Shown: positions 22,610-33,696 of the stretch, one piece after another
Position numbering within the stretch: position 1 is the stretch's first letter
How the letters are laid out: each line of letters opens with the position of its first letter
Assembly: GCA_963786195.1 (NCBI GenBank)
Contig: CAWAYH010000004.1
Location: 496,001 to 560,000 of the forward strand
Direction: 5' to 3'
DNA from: CAWAYH01 sp963786195
GTDB lineage: Bacteria > Acidobacteriota > Vicinamibacteria > Vicinamibacterales > 2-12-FULL-66-21
DNA length: 64,000 nucleotides
Position numbers and translations under genes: made by a program
The notes under the pieces: generated by a model
Told to the model about the DNA's origin: nothing
The model's database searches: none
The model's input: the letters and a program-made list of their open reading frames with translations, nothing else

Positions 22610-23052
22610 GGTCCCGGGCTTCGGCGAGGTCACGCCGGAGCTCGAAGAGCGTAGGCGGATCGGCCGACGCGCGGAAAAATGCGCCTCCAGCGATGGACTT
22701 ACGGTGTCCGCTCCGGCTTGGGCCTTCCGAAGGCCGGTGCCCAATCAGTTGGGCAGCCAGGTGATCCGAACGGCGGTGGCGAATCGGTGCCTCCGCGGAT
22801 CGCAGCGCTTGCGGCGGCGCACGGCGAACTCCTTGAATAGAGGTCCTCGCCACAACGCAATCCGCATGCCCCGGTTCGGTGAATCAGTTCCTGACGACGC
22901 TCGCTGCAGGAGTGTGCGCCGCAGACGGAATGGTCTCGGCGCTCACAGTACGGTCGATCTGCGAGCTCCCGTCCACCGGTCGTCATCCGCTTGCTCACAC
23001 CATCACGTCCCAGGTTGAACTTCCTGGCAAACGCATCGCGTGTAACCCTCGA
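22610..23052. other. Non-coding stretch after the second respiratory operon
   Basis: 443 bases with no gene I can support. Two adjacent hairpins lie at 22721-22754 (listed separately). The short ORFs here look like shadows with arginine-rich translations and no recognisable domain. Confidence 0.5.
22721..22754 (+). terminator. Two adjacent hairpins, possible terminator of the second respiratory operon
   Basis: GGCCTT-CCG-AAGGCC (22721-22735) is followed after three bases by GCCCAA-TCAG-TTGGGC (22739-22754). Both stems are perfect 6-bp. They lie about 110 bases beyond the USP/PCP_red stop. No T-run follows, so termination efficiency is uncertain. Confidence 0.4.
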
Positions 23053-23241
23053 CTACCGTTTGATCCAGCCCCCAATCGTGCCCGACGAGCAGCGCCCCTG
23101 GGCGTTGCCGCCGCAACCGAACGTAAAGGTCGGACTGGCCTGTGCTCGTTCGTTGAGGCCACGCGCCACCCACGACAATTCGCACCCACCCAGTCCCACC
23201 AGTGCTGCGGCAATCGCGATTCGAACGATCGAGCGTTTCAC
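23053..23241 (-). CDS. Small cysteine-containing lipoprotein, unknown function
   Basis: A 62-residue ORF from a GTG at 23241. It has a convincing lipoprotein signal: basic N-terminus MKRSIVR, hydrophobic core and lipobox LGGC at C20, then a short mature part with a CGGNAQGRC motif. GGAAG lies 7 bases upstream of the GTG. It is divergent from the serine hydrolase gene at 23324 with an 82-base gap. I do not recognise the family. It could be a chance ORF, but the signal peptide and ribosome site argue for a real gene. Confidence 0.4.
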   Translation of the reverse strand: MKRSIVRIAIAAALVGLGGCELSWVARGLNERAQASPTFTFGCGGNAQGRCSSGTIGGWIKR

Positions 23242-23323
23242 AGAGGTACTTCCGCGTCCCTTACGGGGTTGATTCTAATACTCGCCTGAACGAGCATATA
23301 CCGGCAAAACAAGGGGAGGAACC

Positions 23324-24922
23324 ATGTCACGCCGTACGTCGTTGATGGTCCTGCTCGTCGCGCTGGTGTCGGTCACGACGCCGCTCGTCATAGACCGGGC
23401 ACCGCTGGCGCCAGTCGCCCAAGCACAGCCATCATCCGAGCTCAGTGGATTCGATGCGTTCGTTGCGGACGTCATGCGCGAGTGGAAGGTCCCAGGCCTC
23501 GCGGTCGGCGTGATCCGCGATGGCAAGGTCGCGCTCGCGAAAGGCTACGGCCTTCGCGACGTCGACAAGAAGCTACCCGTCACGTCACAGACGCTGATGG
23601 CGATCGGATCGAACTCCAAGTCGTTCACGGTCACGCTGATGGGCATGCTGGTCGACGAGCGGAAACTCGAGCTCGACAAGCCCGTACGGACCTACCTGCC
23701 CGACTTCGTGCTGCAGGACGACGTGGCGACCCGCCTGATGACGCCGATCGATCTCGTGACGCACCGATCCGGCCTGCCGCGGCACGACGCGATGTGGGGG
23801 GCAGGCAGCTTCAGCCGAAAAGAGCTCTACGAACGGCTGCGGTTTCTGGAGCCGACCGCCACGTTCAGACAGCGGTATCAGTACAACAACCTGATGTTCA
23901 TGACAGCTGGAGTCCTGGTGGAACAGGTGGCAGGCCGGCCCTGGGAGGCGCTGATCAAGGACCGCATTTTCACGCCGCTCGGCATGACGCGCTCCAATAC
24001 GTCCGTGCGCGAGATGCCGTCGGCGCCGGATTTCTCCTTGCCGTACCTCGAGCGCGGCGGCAAGGTCGTCGCCGTGCCTTTCAGGAACATCGACGCGGTC
24101 GGTCCGGCCGGCTCGATCAACTCGAACATCGACGACATGCTGCGGTACGTCCAGATGCATATCGACCAGGGATCGGTCAACGGCAAGCCAATCATCTCGC
24201 GCGCATTCTCGGCGCGCATGCAGGCGGTGCATTCCGCACCCGATTTCACGTTCGACGCCGACGATCCGGTCTACACGGAGTCAGGCCCTGGAGGGTACGG
24301 TCTCGGGGTGGGCGTGCGCAGCTATCGTGGCCACAAGCAGGTCACGCATGGCGGCGGCATCGACGGCTTCATCTCCGCAATGACCTGGCTGCCTCACGAT
24401 CGCATCGGCATCGTCGTGCTGTCGAACCTCTCCGGCACCAATCCCGTGCCGAACCTCGTGACGCTGCATCTCTGCGATCGCCTGCTGGGATTGCCGCCTG
24501 TCGACGGCGTTGCGCGCGCGAAAGCCACACAGGAGCGGTCGGAGAAGCGGGGGACCGAGCGCGAGCAGCGCCGCGAGGCGGAGCGAGTGACCGGGACGTC
24601 TCCGTCGCATCCGCTCGCGGACTACGTAGGGACGTACGATCACCCGGCCTATGGCTCCATCAAGATCGCGGCGGATGCCGGGCAGTTGACGGTCACGCAC
24701 GGCGTCCAGACGAGACGGTTCGAGCACTTTCACTTCGACGTGTTCCGCGCCGTGAAGACCGCGGATACTCGCGACTGGGACACACGGGCGCGTATTACCT
24801 TCACGTCGAATGCCTCCGGCCGCGTCGACAGCGTGGCCGTTCCGCTCGAGCCGGCGCTGCCGGGCGGCGTGATCTTCACGCGAGGGCCGGCGTCCACCAG
24901 TACGTCGAGCGCCAGGCAATAG
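23324..24922 (+). CDS. Secreted serine hydrolase, class C beta-lactamase fold
   Basis: A 532-residue protein of the beta-lactamase/DD-peptidase-related serine hydrolase family. It has a signal peptide (about 1-35), SxxK at S96-K99 (GSNSK), YxN at Y187-N189 and THGGG in place of KTG, followed by a C-terminal beta-rich domain (about 430-532). It is preceded by GGGGAGG as ribosome site and followed after four bases by a second member of the family, suggesting an operon. The physiological substrate (peptide, ester or amide) cannot be inferred. Confidence 0.85.
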   Translation: MSRRTSLMVLLVALVSVTTPLVIDRAPLAPVAQAQPSSELSGFDAFVADVMREWKVPGLAVGVIRDGKVALAKGYGLRDVDKKLPVTSQTLMAIGSNSKSFTVTLMGMLVDERKLELDKPVRTYLPDFVLQDDVATRLMTPIDLVTHRSGLPRHDAMWGAGSFSRKELYERLRFLEPTATFRQRYQYNNLMFMTAGVLVEQVAGRPWEALIKDRIFTPLGMTRSNTSVREMPSAPDFSLPYLERGGKVVAVPFRNIDAVGPAGSINSNIDDMLRYVQMHIDQGSVNGKPIISRAFSARMQAVHSAPDFTFDADDPVYTESGPGGYGLGVGVRSYRGHKQVTHGGGIDGFISAMTWLPHDRIGIVVLSNLSGTNPVPNLVTLHLCDRLLGLPPVDGVARAKATQERSEKRGTEREQRREAERVTGTSPSHPLADYVGTYDHPAYGSIKIAADAGQLTVTHGVQTRRFEHFHFDVFRAVKTADTRDWDTRARITFTSNASGRVDSVAVPLEPALPGGVIFTRGPASTSTSSARQ

Positions 24923-24926
24923 AGCC

Positions 24927-27197
24927 ATGTACTTCCAATGGAAACGACCGTCAACGGGCGTTCTGGCTGCTCTCTCGGTGGCGGCCTCACTTCTGGCCGC
25001 TCAAATTACCCGAGCCTTCGATCGATGCGGTCTTCAGGGATTTCAGCGCCGAGGGAACGCCGGGGTGTGCCGCAGGCGCGACCGGCGATGGCCGAACGCT
25101 CTTCGCGAAGGGCTTTGGCCTGGCTGACCTTGAACACCGCACCGCGCTGACCGCGCAGTCGGTGTTCTACATGGCCTCGGTGTCGAAGCAATTCATGGCG
25201 CTCGCGATCCTGCTGCTCGAGCAGGACGGAAAGCTCGGACTTGACGACCCCGTCAGACGGCACGTCCCCGAGCTCCCCGAGCATGCCGACCGCATCACCC
25301 TCCGACAACTGCTGCATCACACGAGCGGGTTGCGCGACTACCTGACGTTGACGTCGCTCGCCGGCCGGCCAGCCGATTACGTGATCACCGAACCGATCGT
25401 GCTGAAGACGCTCGGGCGCCAGACCCGTCTCAATTTCGAGCCGGGGTCGGAGCATCTCTACAGCAACTCCGGGTACGTGCTGCTGTCGATCGTTGCGCAG
25501 CGGGTGACGGGGCGGCCGCTCGACGAGTGGGCTCGAGAGAAAATCTTCCGTCCCCTCGGGATGCAGAACACCCGCTTTCAACACGATCATGCGGCTCCAA
25601 TCCCTGGCCGGGCCAACGGATACGTCAGAGCGAACGATGGCTGGCGTGTAGCGAACAGCACGCTCGACGTCGTCGGCGACGGGGGCCTCTATTCGACGGT
25701 GGACGACATGCTGCGGTGGGTCACGGCCTTCGACACGCCCCCCTTCGCCGCTCTCCTGGCGCGCATGCAGACACCGGGCACGCTTGGTGATGGACGGCCC
25801 ATTCCGAACGGCTACGGGATGGGTCTGGTTCGCGGCACGTATCGCGGGCTGACGACGATTTCGCATGGCGGGTCGCTGGTGGGCTATCGGACCGTGTTCC
25901 TGCGGCTGCCCGACTCCAAATTGACCGTGGTCACGCTCTGCAACAATGGCACGGCGAACCCGCCCCGCTTGGCCCAACGGATCGCCGACCTCTATACCGG
26001 TGGCATCGCAAACGAGCCCGCGCCTGGCGACGGCAACAAGCCACCGCCAGTGCCTGAGGGCGGCGCACCGGTTCCGCGGGAGCTCCGTGAGAAGTTCGCC
26101 GGCGCTTTCTACGGCGCGGAGCTCGATGCGAGCTATCGGCTGTTTACCGAAGCCGACCAGTTCCGGTTGGAGATGGGGAGCCGTCCTCCCGTGACGCTCA
26201 GTCTTATCGGGGCCGACCGGCTGCGGATGCCGTCCGGCGCGGAGTTGATCCCGACACGCGATGGAACGGGGACAATCACGGGGTTTACGCTCAACGCCGG
26301 GCGGTTGCGAGATCTCGCGTTCACCAGACGCGACGCGCAGGCGCCGCGAGCGGAGGCGACGTCGCTGGGCGGTCAGCCGCTGGTTCCGCCGGTCGACATC
26401 CCGAATCGCGCCAGGCTCGAGAGCGATCTCGCGCAAACGGAGAAGGACCTCTCCGCACGACCCAACGACGCCGACGCGATCATCTGGGTCGGTCGGCGGC
26501 AGGCCTATCTGTGGCGATTCCAGGATGCGATCGCGACCTTCACGAAGGGGATCACCCTTCACCCGGCGAACCCGAAGCTCCTCCGGCACCGGGGTCACCG
26601 GTACATCACCGTGCGGCAATTCGATCGGGCGATCGCAGATCTCGAAAAAGCGGCAGGGCTCATCAAGGACACGGTGGACGAAGTGGAGCCGGACGGTGCG
26701 CCCAACCCGTCGGGCAAGCCCCGGAGCACGCTGCACTTCAATATCTGGTACCACCTCGGCCTGGCGCATTACCTGACCGGCAACTACACCAGGGCGCTCG
26801 ACGCCTATTCGGCGTGCCTGAAGGTGTCGACCAATGACGACGCCCTCGTCGCGACGAGCGACTGGATGTGGATGACGCTGACGCGGCTCAATCGGAAGGC
26901 CGACGCCGCGAAGCTGCTGGAGCGGATCTCATCGAAGATGGAGATCCTGGAGAACGGCTCGGTGTCCACCGCCGTGTGTTGATGTACAAGGGGATCGAGA
27001 AGCCGGAGGCGCTCCTCGATCCCGGAAGCGTCGACGATCTCACGATTGCGACGCAGGGCTACGGCGTCGGCAACTACTTCTACGTCACCGGCGATCGAAA
27101 CCGTGCGAAGCAGATCTTCGAGAAAGTGGTCTCCGGACGTCAGTGGAATGCGTTCGGGTTCATCGCGGCAGAGGCTGACCTGCAGCGGATGAAGTAG
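24927..27197 (+). CDS. Serine hydrolase (beta-lactamase fold) fused to a TPR region, two frameshifts
   Basis: About 756 residues after joining frames. The signal peptide (VLAALSVAASLLAAQ) lies in frame 3 from ATG 24927; an extra base near 25003 leads to the hydrolase domain in frame 1, with SVSK, YSN and SHGG motifs. From about 26400 a TPR-like helical region follows (DADAIIWVGRRQAYLW, FQDAIATFTKGITLHPANPK, YHLGLAHYLTGNYTRALDAYSACL). Near 26965 a further indel (two extra bases or one missing) carries the frame to HRRVLMYKGIEKPE and the end at 27197, DADLQRMK-like. The fusion of a serine hydrolase to TPRs is seen in some soil bacteria. The gene starts 4 bases after the preceding hydrolase. Confidence 0.8.
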
Positions 27198-27448
27198 AAG
27201 ACTGTTGGGTCGGCCAATGATGTGCATGGGGCGTTCAAGTGGTCCGCTGGACATGATTCCGCAGAGGCGCACGTCGGGGTTGACGGCGCGCCTGGGTGTC
27301 CAGATCCGCTGGGCAAGATCCCATTTCCGGGCACGCGGGGCGGCTGCCTGTAGCCCACCCCCGTTGTGTCACGGCACGTCGACAGGCGTGCCTCGGCGGC
27401 ACGCTTCATGCCCCTGACCCGGACGTTTTCCGCGTGTGAGGTGACCTG

Positions 27449-29921
27449 ATGCACCGCCTTATCGCCGACTTCACGCTCGCCGCTCGCTCGCTGCGCAAGT
27501 CGCCCGCTTTCACGGTCACGGCTCTGATCACGCTTGCCCTCGGCATCGGGGCCACGACGGCGATCTTCAGTGTCGTCAACGCGGTACTGCTGAGGCCGCT
27601 GCCGTACCGGCGAGCCGGGCCGGCTGGTGCTCCTCTGGGCAGACCTGATCAAGCGGGACGTTCGGGATTTCCCTGTGTTCCCCGGCGACATCCCCGACCT
27701 TCGCGCCGGCGTCACGTCTTTACGCGAGGTGTCCGCCATCGTCACGTCGAAGGAAACGGTCCTCGGCGACGACGCCGCGCCCGAGCGCATCCGGAGAGCG
27801 CTCGTACTCCCGAACTTCTTCGCCACGCTCGGGGTTGGCGTGGCTCTCGGCCGGCCGTTCCTCGAATCCGACGGGACGCCGCAGCCCCCGCAGGGCCCGA
27901 ACACCGAGGGTGCGGCACGGCCGAGGTTGCCGGATTACGTCGTGCTCAGCCACGAGTTCTGGACGCGGCGCTTCGGTGGCGATTCCGCCATCGTCGGGCG
28001 ATCCGTGAACATCGGCGGCCAGCAATGCGAGGTGGTGGGCATTCTCTCCCCGGGGTTTGAGGTCCTGTTTCCGCCCGGCTCGGGTGTCGAGCGGCGGCCC
28101 GACCTTTACCAGGCGACGCGCATCGATCTCGCCACGGCATCGCGGATAACTGCATCCATGCGGGTGTTCGGGCGCCTCGCTGACGGTGCGACGATGGCCT
28201 CCGCTCAGCAGCAGGCCACCGCGGTGTCCGAGGATCTGGCGCGCCGGTTCCCGCTGCACGGGACCGCCGGGATCCGCTGGCGCGTCGAGCCGATGCACGG
28301 CGACCTCGTCGAGGATGTGAAGCCGGCGATCCTCGCGCTGATGGGCGCGGTGGTCTTCGTGCTCCTGATCGCCTGCGCCAACGTCGCGAATCTGCTCCTG
28401 CTGCGCGGCTCGCATCGGGCGCGCGAGATGGCCGTCCGCACGGCACTCGGCGCAAGCCGGGGCGCGCTCATCCGGCAGATGCTCGCCGAGAGCCTCTTCC
28501 TGGCCGTAGCCGGCGGCGCGATTGGCCTGTACGTGGCGGACAGCGGCGTTGCCCTGCTCGCAGCCCTCGCGCCCGCCAACACTCCGCTCGCGGACGCGGT
28601 CAGCGTGGATCCCACCGTCCTCGCGTTCGCGCTCGCGGCCTGTCTCGCATCGGCCGTCATCTTCGGCGTGCTCCCCGCCCTTCGCGCCTCGCGACCGGAC
28701 GTTGCCGAGGCGCTCCGGGCCAGCGGCCGGAGCGAGGGGCTGGCCGGCGGCAGGCGTCTTCGCGACGTGGTCGTGATCACCGAGGTCGCACTCTGCTTTG
28801 TCCTGCTCGTCGGATCCGGGCTGATGGCGCGAACGTTCATCACCCTGCAGCGCGTAGCCCCCGGGTACGACCCCAAGGGCCTCCTGACGTTCGAGATGGG
28901 CTTTCCGCAGGTCGGTTCGAACGACGCGCGGCGCGTGTTCCGCCAGCGAGTGCAGGATCGCCTCGCTGCCCTTCCCGGCGTGACCGCCGTTGCGGCATCG
29001 GACCCGCTCCCGCTCGACGGCAGGAGGTACAACAGCCGATGGGGCGTGGAGGGCGACGGACCCGAACCTCTTCCAGCAGGCGAACCTGTATGTGGTGGTG
29101 CCCGGCTACTTCGAGGCGCTGGGCACGCGCCTCATCGCGGGCCGCACGTTCACGCCCGCCGACAACCGCCTGGATGTCCTGCGCGTCGTCGTGGACGACA
29201 TCCTCGCCCGGAGCGCGTTCGGCGACCAAAACGCAGTGGGCCGCCACATCCTGGCGCGGCTGCGGGCGAACGAGCCGGAGCGCTGGGAGATCATCGGGGT
29301 CGTCGAGCACCAGCGGCGCGACGGCCTCGCCGCTCCGGGCCGGCAGGCGCTCTACTTCGCCGAGGAGATTCTCGGGCCGGGCGCAGTCAACAGTACGCCC
29401 TCCGCACGGACGGGGACGTCGCGGGCCTCGTCCCTGCCCTGCGCGCCGCCGTTCGCGAGCTCGATCCGCGTATTGCGCTGGCCGACATCCAGCCCATGCA
29501 GGCGCTCCTCGACCGCGCGATGGGCCCCACGCGATTCGCCCTCGTGCTGATCGTCGCGTTTGCCGGGATTGCCGCGGTGCTCGCCGCGGTAGGACTCTAC
29601 GGCGTGTTGTCCACGTCCGTCCGGCAGCGCACGCCCGAGCTCGGCGTGCGAATGGCGCTCGGCGCGCCCCGCAGTCTGATCGTTCGGCTCGTGATGCGGC
29701 ACGGGTTTCGGCTGAGCGCAATCGGCGTGGGCGCCGGCCTCGTCGGGGCGCTCGTCCTGACGCAGGCGATGCGCCACATGCTGGTGGGCGTCGCTCCGAC
29801 CGATCCGCTCACATTCATCGCGATGGTGGCATTCTTTGGCGCGATTGCGGCGGCGGCCTCGTACGTGCCGGCGCGGCGCGCGGCCGCGCTCGACCCAAAC
29901 GCCGCGCTGCGGCAGGAGTAA
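27449..29921 (+). CDS. ADOP/MacB-type FtsX permease, several frameshifts
   Basis: A large two-module permease of the acidobacterial ADOP (MacB-like, FtsX) family. The first helix segment (SPAFTVTALITLALGIGATTAIFSVV) begins at ATG 27449, an N-terminal periplasmic domain follows, then the helical FtsX module with VFVLLIACANVANLLLLR, a second periplasmic domain and a second FtsX module ending in the family terminus ALDPNAALRQE. Frame changes occur near 27608 (extra C after GTAC, restoring LPYGEPGRLVLLW), near 29050, and near 29393 (one base missing at GTAC). There is no ATPase subunit beside it, as is usual for this expanded family. The transported substrate is unknown. Confidence 0.85.
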
Positions 29922-29934
29922 CGCGACCAGCTGA

Positions 29935-30831
29935 ATGTCGGCCTACCGCTTCTGCCGCACGGACGATATCGGGCTTCTCGTCGATGCGCTGAATCGCTGC
30001 TGGGCTCCGTCCTTTCCCGGCGAGCCGGCCATGACGCCGGCCGCGTTCAAGCTCACGATCCGCGACCTGCAGGTCTGGTGCAGCAGCTGCATGGTCGCCT
30101 TCGCGGGATCCGATCCAATCGGCGTCCTGATTGGCGCCAAGCGGCCCTCCGGCACGCTCATCCACAAGATCGCCGTCCATCCCGATCATCTGCGACAGGG
30201 TCATGGCCGCCACCTGCTGACCTCGCTCGGCTCGAAGCTCGCGATTCTCGGACCCCCGCGGATCGTCGCTGAAATTCCGGAGACGCTCGCTCCTGCCTGC
30301 GGGCTGTTCAGGGCATACGGGTACGTCCGGGAAGCGCTCCTGACAGACTACGTCTTGCAGGGTGAACAAGAAGAGATCGCCGTGCGGGAGATAGATGATG
30401 GGGCGGCCGGCCCTGAGCGAGCGCCGCAAGGCGGCGCGAGTCGAACGGGGTTCGTCATCCCGGTCACGGTCGACGATCTCGCCGCGAATGGTCTCCTCGA
30501 AGAGAGTCATCCGCAGGGGTGCTGGGAGCGCTCGGTCGAGACCCTCTCGGCAAGGAAGGACGAGATTGCAGGACTCGCCGTCGCGTCCGAGGAGCGAATC
30601 GAGGCCTACCTTCTTTATAGAGATGCGGAGATCGTGTCGCTCCGCTCGCTCGTCCAGGACGGTGGAGCCCATCTGACGCAACTGCTCGCTCGACTCCGCG
30701 CACAAGGCCCGGGGACCTTCCGGTTCCCGAAAGTGCACCCGTCGGAGATCTCAACGGAGCTCCTGGAGACGCTCGGTTTCCGCTCCGGCGGCGGGCATCT
30801 ACTCTACGCAGCGAGAGCTCGGTCCGGCTAG
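29935..30831 (+). CDS. GNAT-family N-acetyltransferase
   Basis: A 298-residue protein. The first half is a GNAT domain: the acetyl-CoA-binding motif A is seen as HKIAVHPDHLRQGHGRHLL (about 76-95), with the following GYVREALLTDYVLQ. The second half looks like a second degenerate GNAT repeat, with EAYLLYR and the C-terminal FRFPKVHPSEISTELLETLGF. It starts 13 bases after the ADOP gene. The last 171 bases are duplicated at 37820-37990 with about 81% identity. The acetyl acceptor is unknown. Confidence 0.75.
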   Translation: MSAYRFCRTDDIGLLVDALNRCWAPSFPGEPAMTPAAFKLTIRDLQVWCSSCMVAFAGSDPIGVLIGAKRPSGTLIHKIAVHPDHLRQGHGRHLLTSLGSKLAILGPPRIVAEIPETLAPACGLFRAYGYVREALLTDYVLQGEQEEIAVREIDDGAAGPERAPQGGASRTGFVIPVTVDDLAANGLLEESHPQGCWERSVETLSARKDEIAGLAVASEERIEAYLLYRDAEIVSLRSLVQDGGAHLTQLLARLRAQGPGTFRFPKVHPSEISTELLETLGFRSGGGHLLYAARARSG

Positions 30832-31248
30832 TAGGCTATAGGCTAGGTCGACGGTACTCGCCGAAGTGCTGCCGGCACGATCGCCTTCTTCGTCGGGTCC
30901 GTAGTCCAGTCGGCGGAGGAGCGCCTCGCGCTCGGATCACCAATCGTGAAGGTGATCTTCAGCCCCTTCCGCTTCACCGCCACAATCGCGCCCAGGGTCT
31001 GGCACTGAGGTTCATTGCGCACGTCGGCAAGCCGTTCTCGCCGCTTGCGCCCTCATTGAGCTGGTCGCAGAATTTGCCAGCACGTACTTCTACTGCTACC
31101 AGGTTCAATGATTTCACTAGGTTCAGGAGTTCATCGGCTTCACGAGGTTCACAATTGCAGGGTTCGGTGACCTGCTAGCGAACCTCGTGAAGATTGATCC
31201 GTTCAGTCACACACTCGCATCGAGTTGCCTGGACCTCAGCGAAGACGG
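30832..31248 (-). other. Intergenic region with a possible gene remnant and GGTTCA-type repeats
   Basis: On the minus strand an open frame from about 31055 to a TAG at about 30845 reads RRERLADVRNEPQCQTLGAI..., then KRKGLKITFTIGDPS and WTTDPTKKAIVPAAL. It has good protein character but no start codon and no family I recognise, so it is probably the 3' remnant of a gene. Between about 31100 and 31175 the plus strand has imperfect repeats of AGGTTCA/GAGTTCA/GAGGTTCA. Confidence 0.35.
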
Positions 31249-32581
31249 TCAAGGCACCGGACGCAATTGGACGCGAATTGCTAACGCGCCAATCTCGCTG
31301 CCAAGCCTCAGGCCGTCTCGACAAGCAGATCTGAAGTGGATCCCTGCAATAACTCGCGAATCCGCATTCTCGCGCGCGGCCTGCGAGAAGCTGTGAAATG
31401 AACGCGTCAGGCCAGCAAACGGCGCGCCGCTCGTCACCTCGAAGGCGATGTGATCGGTCTTGAAGAAGCGCGCCAGCACTTCAGCGGCGGCGGCGCCGAG
31501 CGTGCTGTGCGTCGATGGGTAGTCTGGAATCGCAGGCGTGTTGAGGTAGGTGTTCCAATTCGGATCTGCGATCGTAAACGGGTTGCCGTCCGAGTTGGCC
31601 CCACGAATCGCTGTCACTGGTCTCCAGAAGTTATAGAGGTACCTGGCTTCCCAGCCGGCGATGAACCCATCGGCCATCGCGAAATTGACGAGTGCGAGAA
31701 GGCGTGCCTGTTGCCACAAGTCCAAACGGCGCGCGGTGGCGACCGTGCGAGCGATGCGGTTCCACCCGAGTTGCGACCCTTCGTACCAGAACCGCGCGAT
31801 CTCGGACTGTTCGGCAGTCCGCACAGTCGAGAACTGTTCGCCAACTATCTTCACTTCGTAGTAGTCCACGACGTAGCGAAGGCTCTTTAGCGGAGGCGGC
31901 CCATCGGGCCGGAACTGATCGCCCGACGTCATGACGAACGGGCTCACGTTCCCCCAGCCAGGCAGGACCGGCGGTAGCAATCCAGCGCCCGCGGGGTTCG
32001 GCGGTTCGGGATTCGGTGTGGGCTGCCAGAACCCCGAGCCGGTCAAGGGCGCGTAGGGAATGTTGGCCAGCACTGCGCCGTCGGCCGCCCGCAAAGAAAG
32101 GATGGCCGCGGCGGCTCGTTGACCGACGTCGATCCCCTGCTCCTTTGACTCCCCGTCTGCCACGAGCGCCAACGAGTCAGCATACGCCTGGTCGGCAGCC
32201 AACATTGCAGAGGTCTGTTGAGATGCGCTCCCGAAGAAAGGGATGATTCCGGCCAGCACATCATGAGCCGCGGCTGCGACGGCCGCTTCCGCGGATCCAG
32301 CATTGGCACAACACTCGTTCAAGGCGTACCGATTCGTAGCGACGGTCAATCGCGTTCACCGCGTCATGAATCGCGGCATGGACCATCGCCAGAGTCCGCG
32401 TCTGCACGATACCGTTCTGACCGCCGGCGGCCGCAATCGACAGCGTACGCACGTTCCACGACAGCACCGCGTTAGCATCGCCAGCGTGTGCGACGCTGGT
32501 GGCCCCCAACAAGATGAGGACTGCGCCCATCAGCAGTTGAGCAAGCCGTTTCGACGTCCCAAGTTTCGAAGGCAATCTCAT
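31249..32581 (-). CDS. Vanadium-dependent haloperoxidase / PAP2-superfamily protein, one frameshift
   Basis: A secreted protein of the vanadium haloperoxidase-acid phosphatase superfamily. The signal peptide (LLMGAVLILLGATSVAHA) begins at ATG 32581, chosen because GGAGGG precedes it, although an upstream ATG at 32593 exists. The three vanadate/phosphate-binding motifs are visible: NFWRPVTAIR, YPSTHSTLGAA and SRVIAGIHFRSACRDG. The frame changes near 32330 through one extra base at a GTAC tetramer, which restores DRRYESYALNE. The joined protein is about 443 residues. Whether it halogenates or dephosphorylates cannot be settled from motifs alone. Confidence 0.85.
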
Positions 32582-32703
32582 AGTTCCCTCCATAACATTT
32601 GCTCTGGTGGAGCGTACGTCTTGGAGGGACGACAGTCCTTGGAGAAGCCTGATGTTTGTCTGACTTGCAAGGCTGGCCGCACGAGAGCTAGGCTTCGTGC
32701 AGG

Positions 32704-33696
32704 ATGCACTTCCAGTTCGGCAACATCCGCGTCGACGCAGAAGAACGACGGGTCTGGCGCGATTCGACGTGCGTCCACATCACACGGAAGGCCTTCGATC
32801 TGCTGCTCTTGCTGCTGGAGCACCGACCCGCCGCCGTGTCGAAGGCGCAGATCCACGCGCATCTCTGGCCAGATACTTTTGTTTCCGAATCGAGCGTACA
32901 GGCGCTCGTCTCAGAGATTCGCCAAGCCGTTGGCGACGACGGGCGTCGTCGCACAATTGTTCGGACCGTGCATGGCGTCGGCTACGCCTTTGACGCACCG
33001 CTTGATAACGAGCCGCCGGTCGCTGCACCGTCGAGCGCCACTGCGCAGGCATGGCTCGTGGGCCAGCGCGAACGCGTGCCGCTCCACTTGGGCGAGAACG
33101 TGCTGGGTAGAGAGGGAGAGGAAGTGATCGTGATTGACGATTCGACCGTGTCGCGACGCCACGCGCGCATCATGATCGGATCGGAAGTGATGCTAGAAGA
33201 TCTCGGCAGCAAGAACGGCACATGGCTCAACGACGAGCGCATTGTGCTGGCGACTCTGCTGGCCGATGGTGCCAGCGTAGGTCTGGGATCAGTACAGTTT
33301 TACCTTTCGGCTGGCCCACCAAGCAGCGTCGACCGACTCGGTAACGACCCCACCGCGTCGTTACGATCCTTTCTGACAAACACAGCGAGCAACAACGTTT
33401 TCGACGGCGCGGTCGGCCGCAGCCCAGCTTTCGTCGTGTCGGGAGAAGTTCCACGTCACTCCGATCGAGACAGCGTGTTTGATCTGGTGGCCATTGCGCC
33501 CGGCAACCTGCTTGGCGAAGGATCCGAACAAGTCGAGTCGATCGGTCAGGCGGGTCGATGCGCCGACGCCGACGTTCAGAAAGTTCTCGCGTCCGATCCG
33601 ATCGTGACTCTGGCGCTGCCTGACCGTCAGCGTCTGCGCGATGATCGCCGCCGGAGGGATGTCGATGCCGTCGTGCTGAAGTTGCGCGGATCCTAG
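32704..33696 (+). CDS. Winged-helix (OmpR/PhoB-type) DNA-binding protein with FHA domain
   Basis: Residues 1-100 form a transcriptional-regulatory C-terminal-type winged helix (RVDAEERRVWRD, TRKAFDLLLLLLEHR, HGVGYAF). Residues about 115-205 form an FHA phosphothreonine-binding domain (LGREGEEVIVIDD, VSRRHARI, LGSKNGTWLND). There is no receiver domain, so phospho-signal input probably comes through FHA binding of a Ser/Thr-phosphorylated partner, fitting the kinase gene at 35013-37742. The last roughly 110 residues overlap the convergent outer-membrane protein gene and look non-native; the true stop may be lost by an indel near 33320-33370. Confidence 0.78.
   Translation: MHFQFGNIRVDAEERRVWRDSTCVHITRKAFDLLLLLLEHRPAAVSKAQIHAHLWPDTFVSESSVQALVSEIRQAVGDDGRRRTIVRTVHGVGYAFDAPLDNEPPVAAPSSATAQAWLVGQRERVPLHLGENVLGREGEEVIVIDDSTVSRRHARIMIGSEVMLEDLGSKNGTWLNDERIVLATLLADGASVGLGSVQFYLSAGPPSSVDRLGNDPTASLRSFLTNTASNNVFDGAVGRSPAFVVSGEVPRHSDRDSVFDLVAIAPGNLLGEGSEQVESIGQAGRCADADVQKVLASDPIVTLALPDRQRLRDDRRRRDVDAVVLKLRGS

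Noticed and set aside
22739..22754. GCCCAA...TTGGGC palindrome as an attC site
   Set aside because: The loop is only four bases and there are no inner arms or extrahelical bases; it fits a simple hairpin.
31100..31175. tRNA or CRISPR-like structure from the GGTTCA repeats
   Set aside because: The words resemble a T-loop only superficially; no cloverleaf and no regular spacing.
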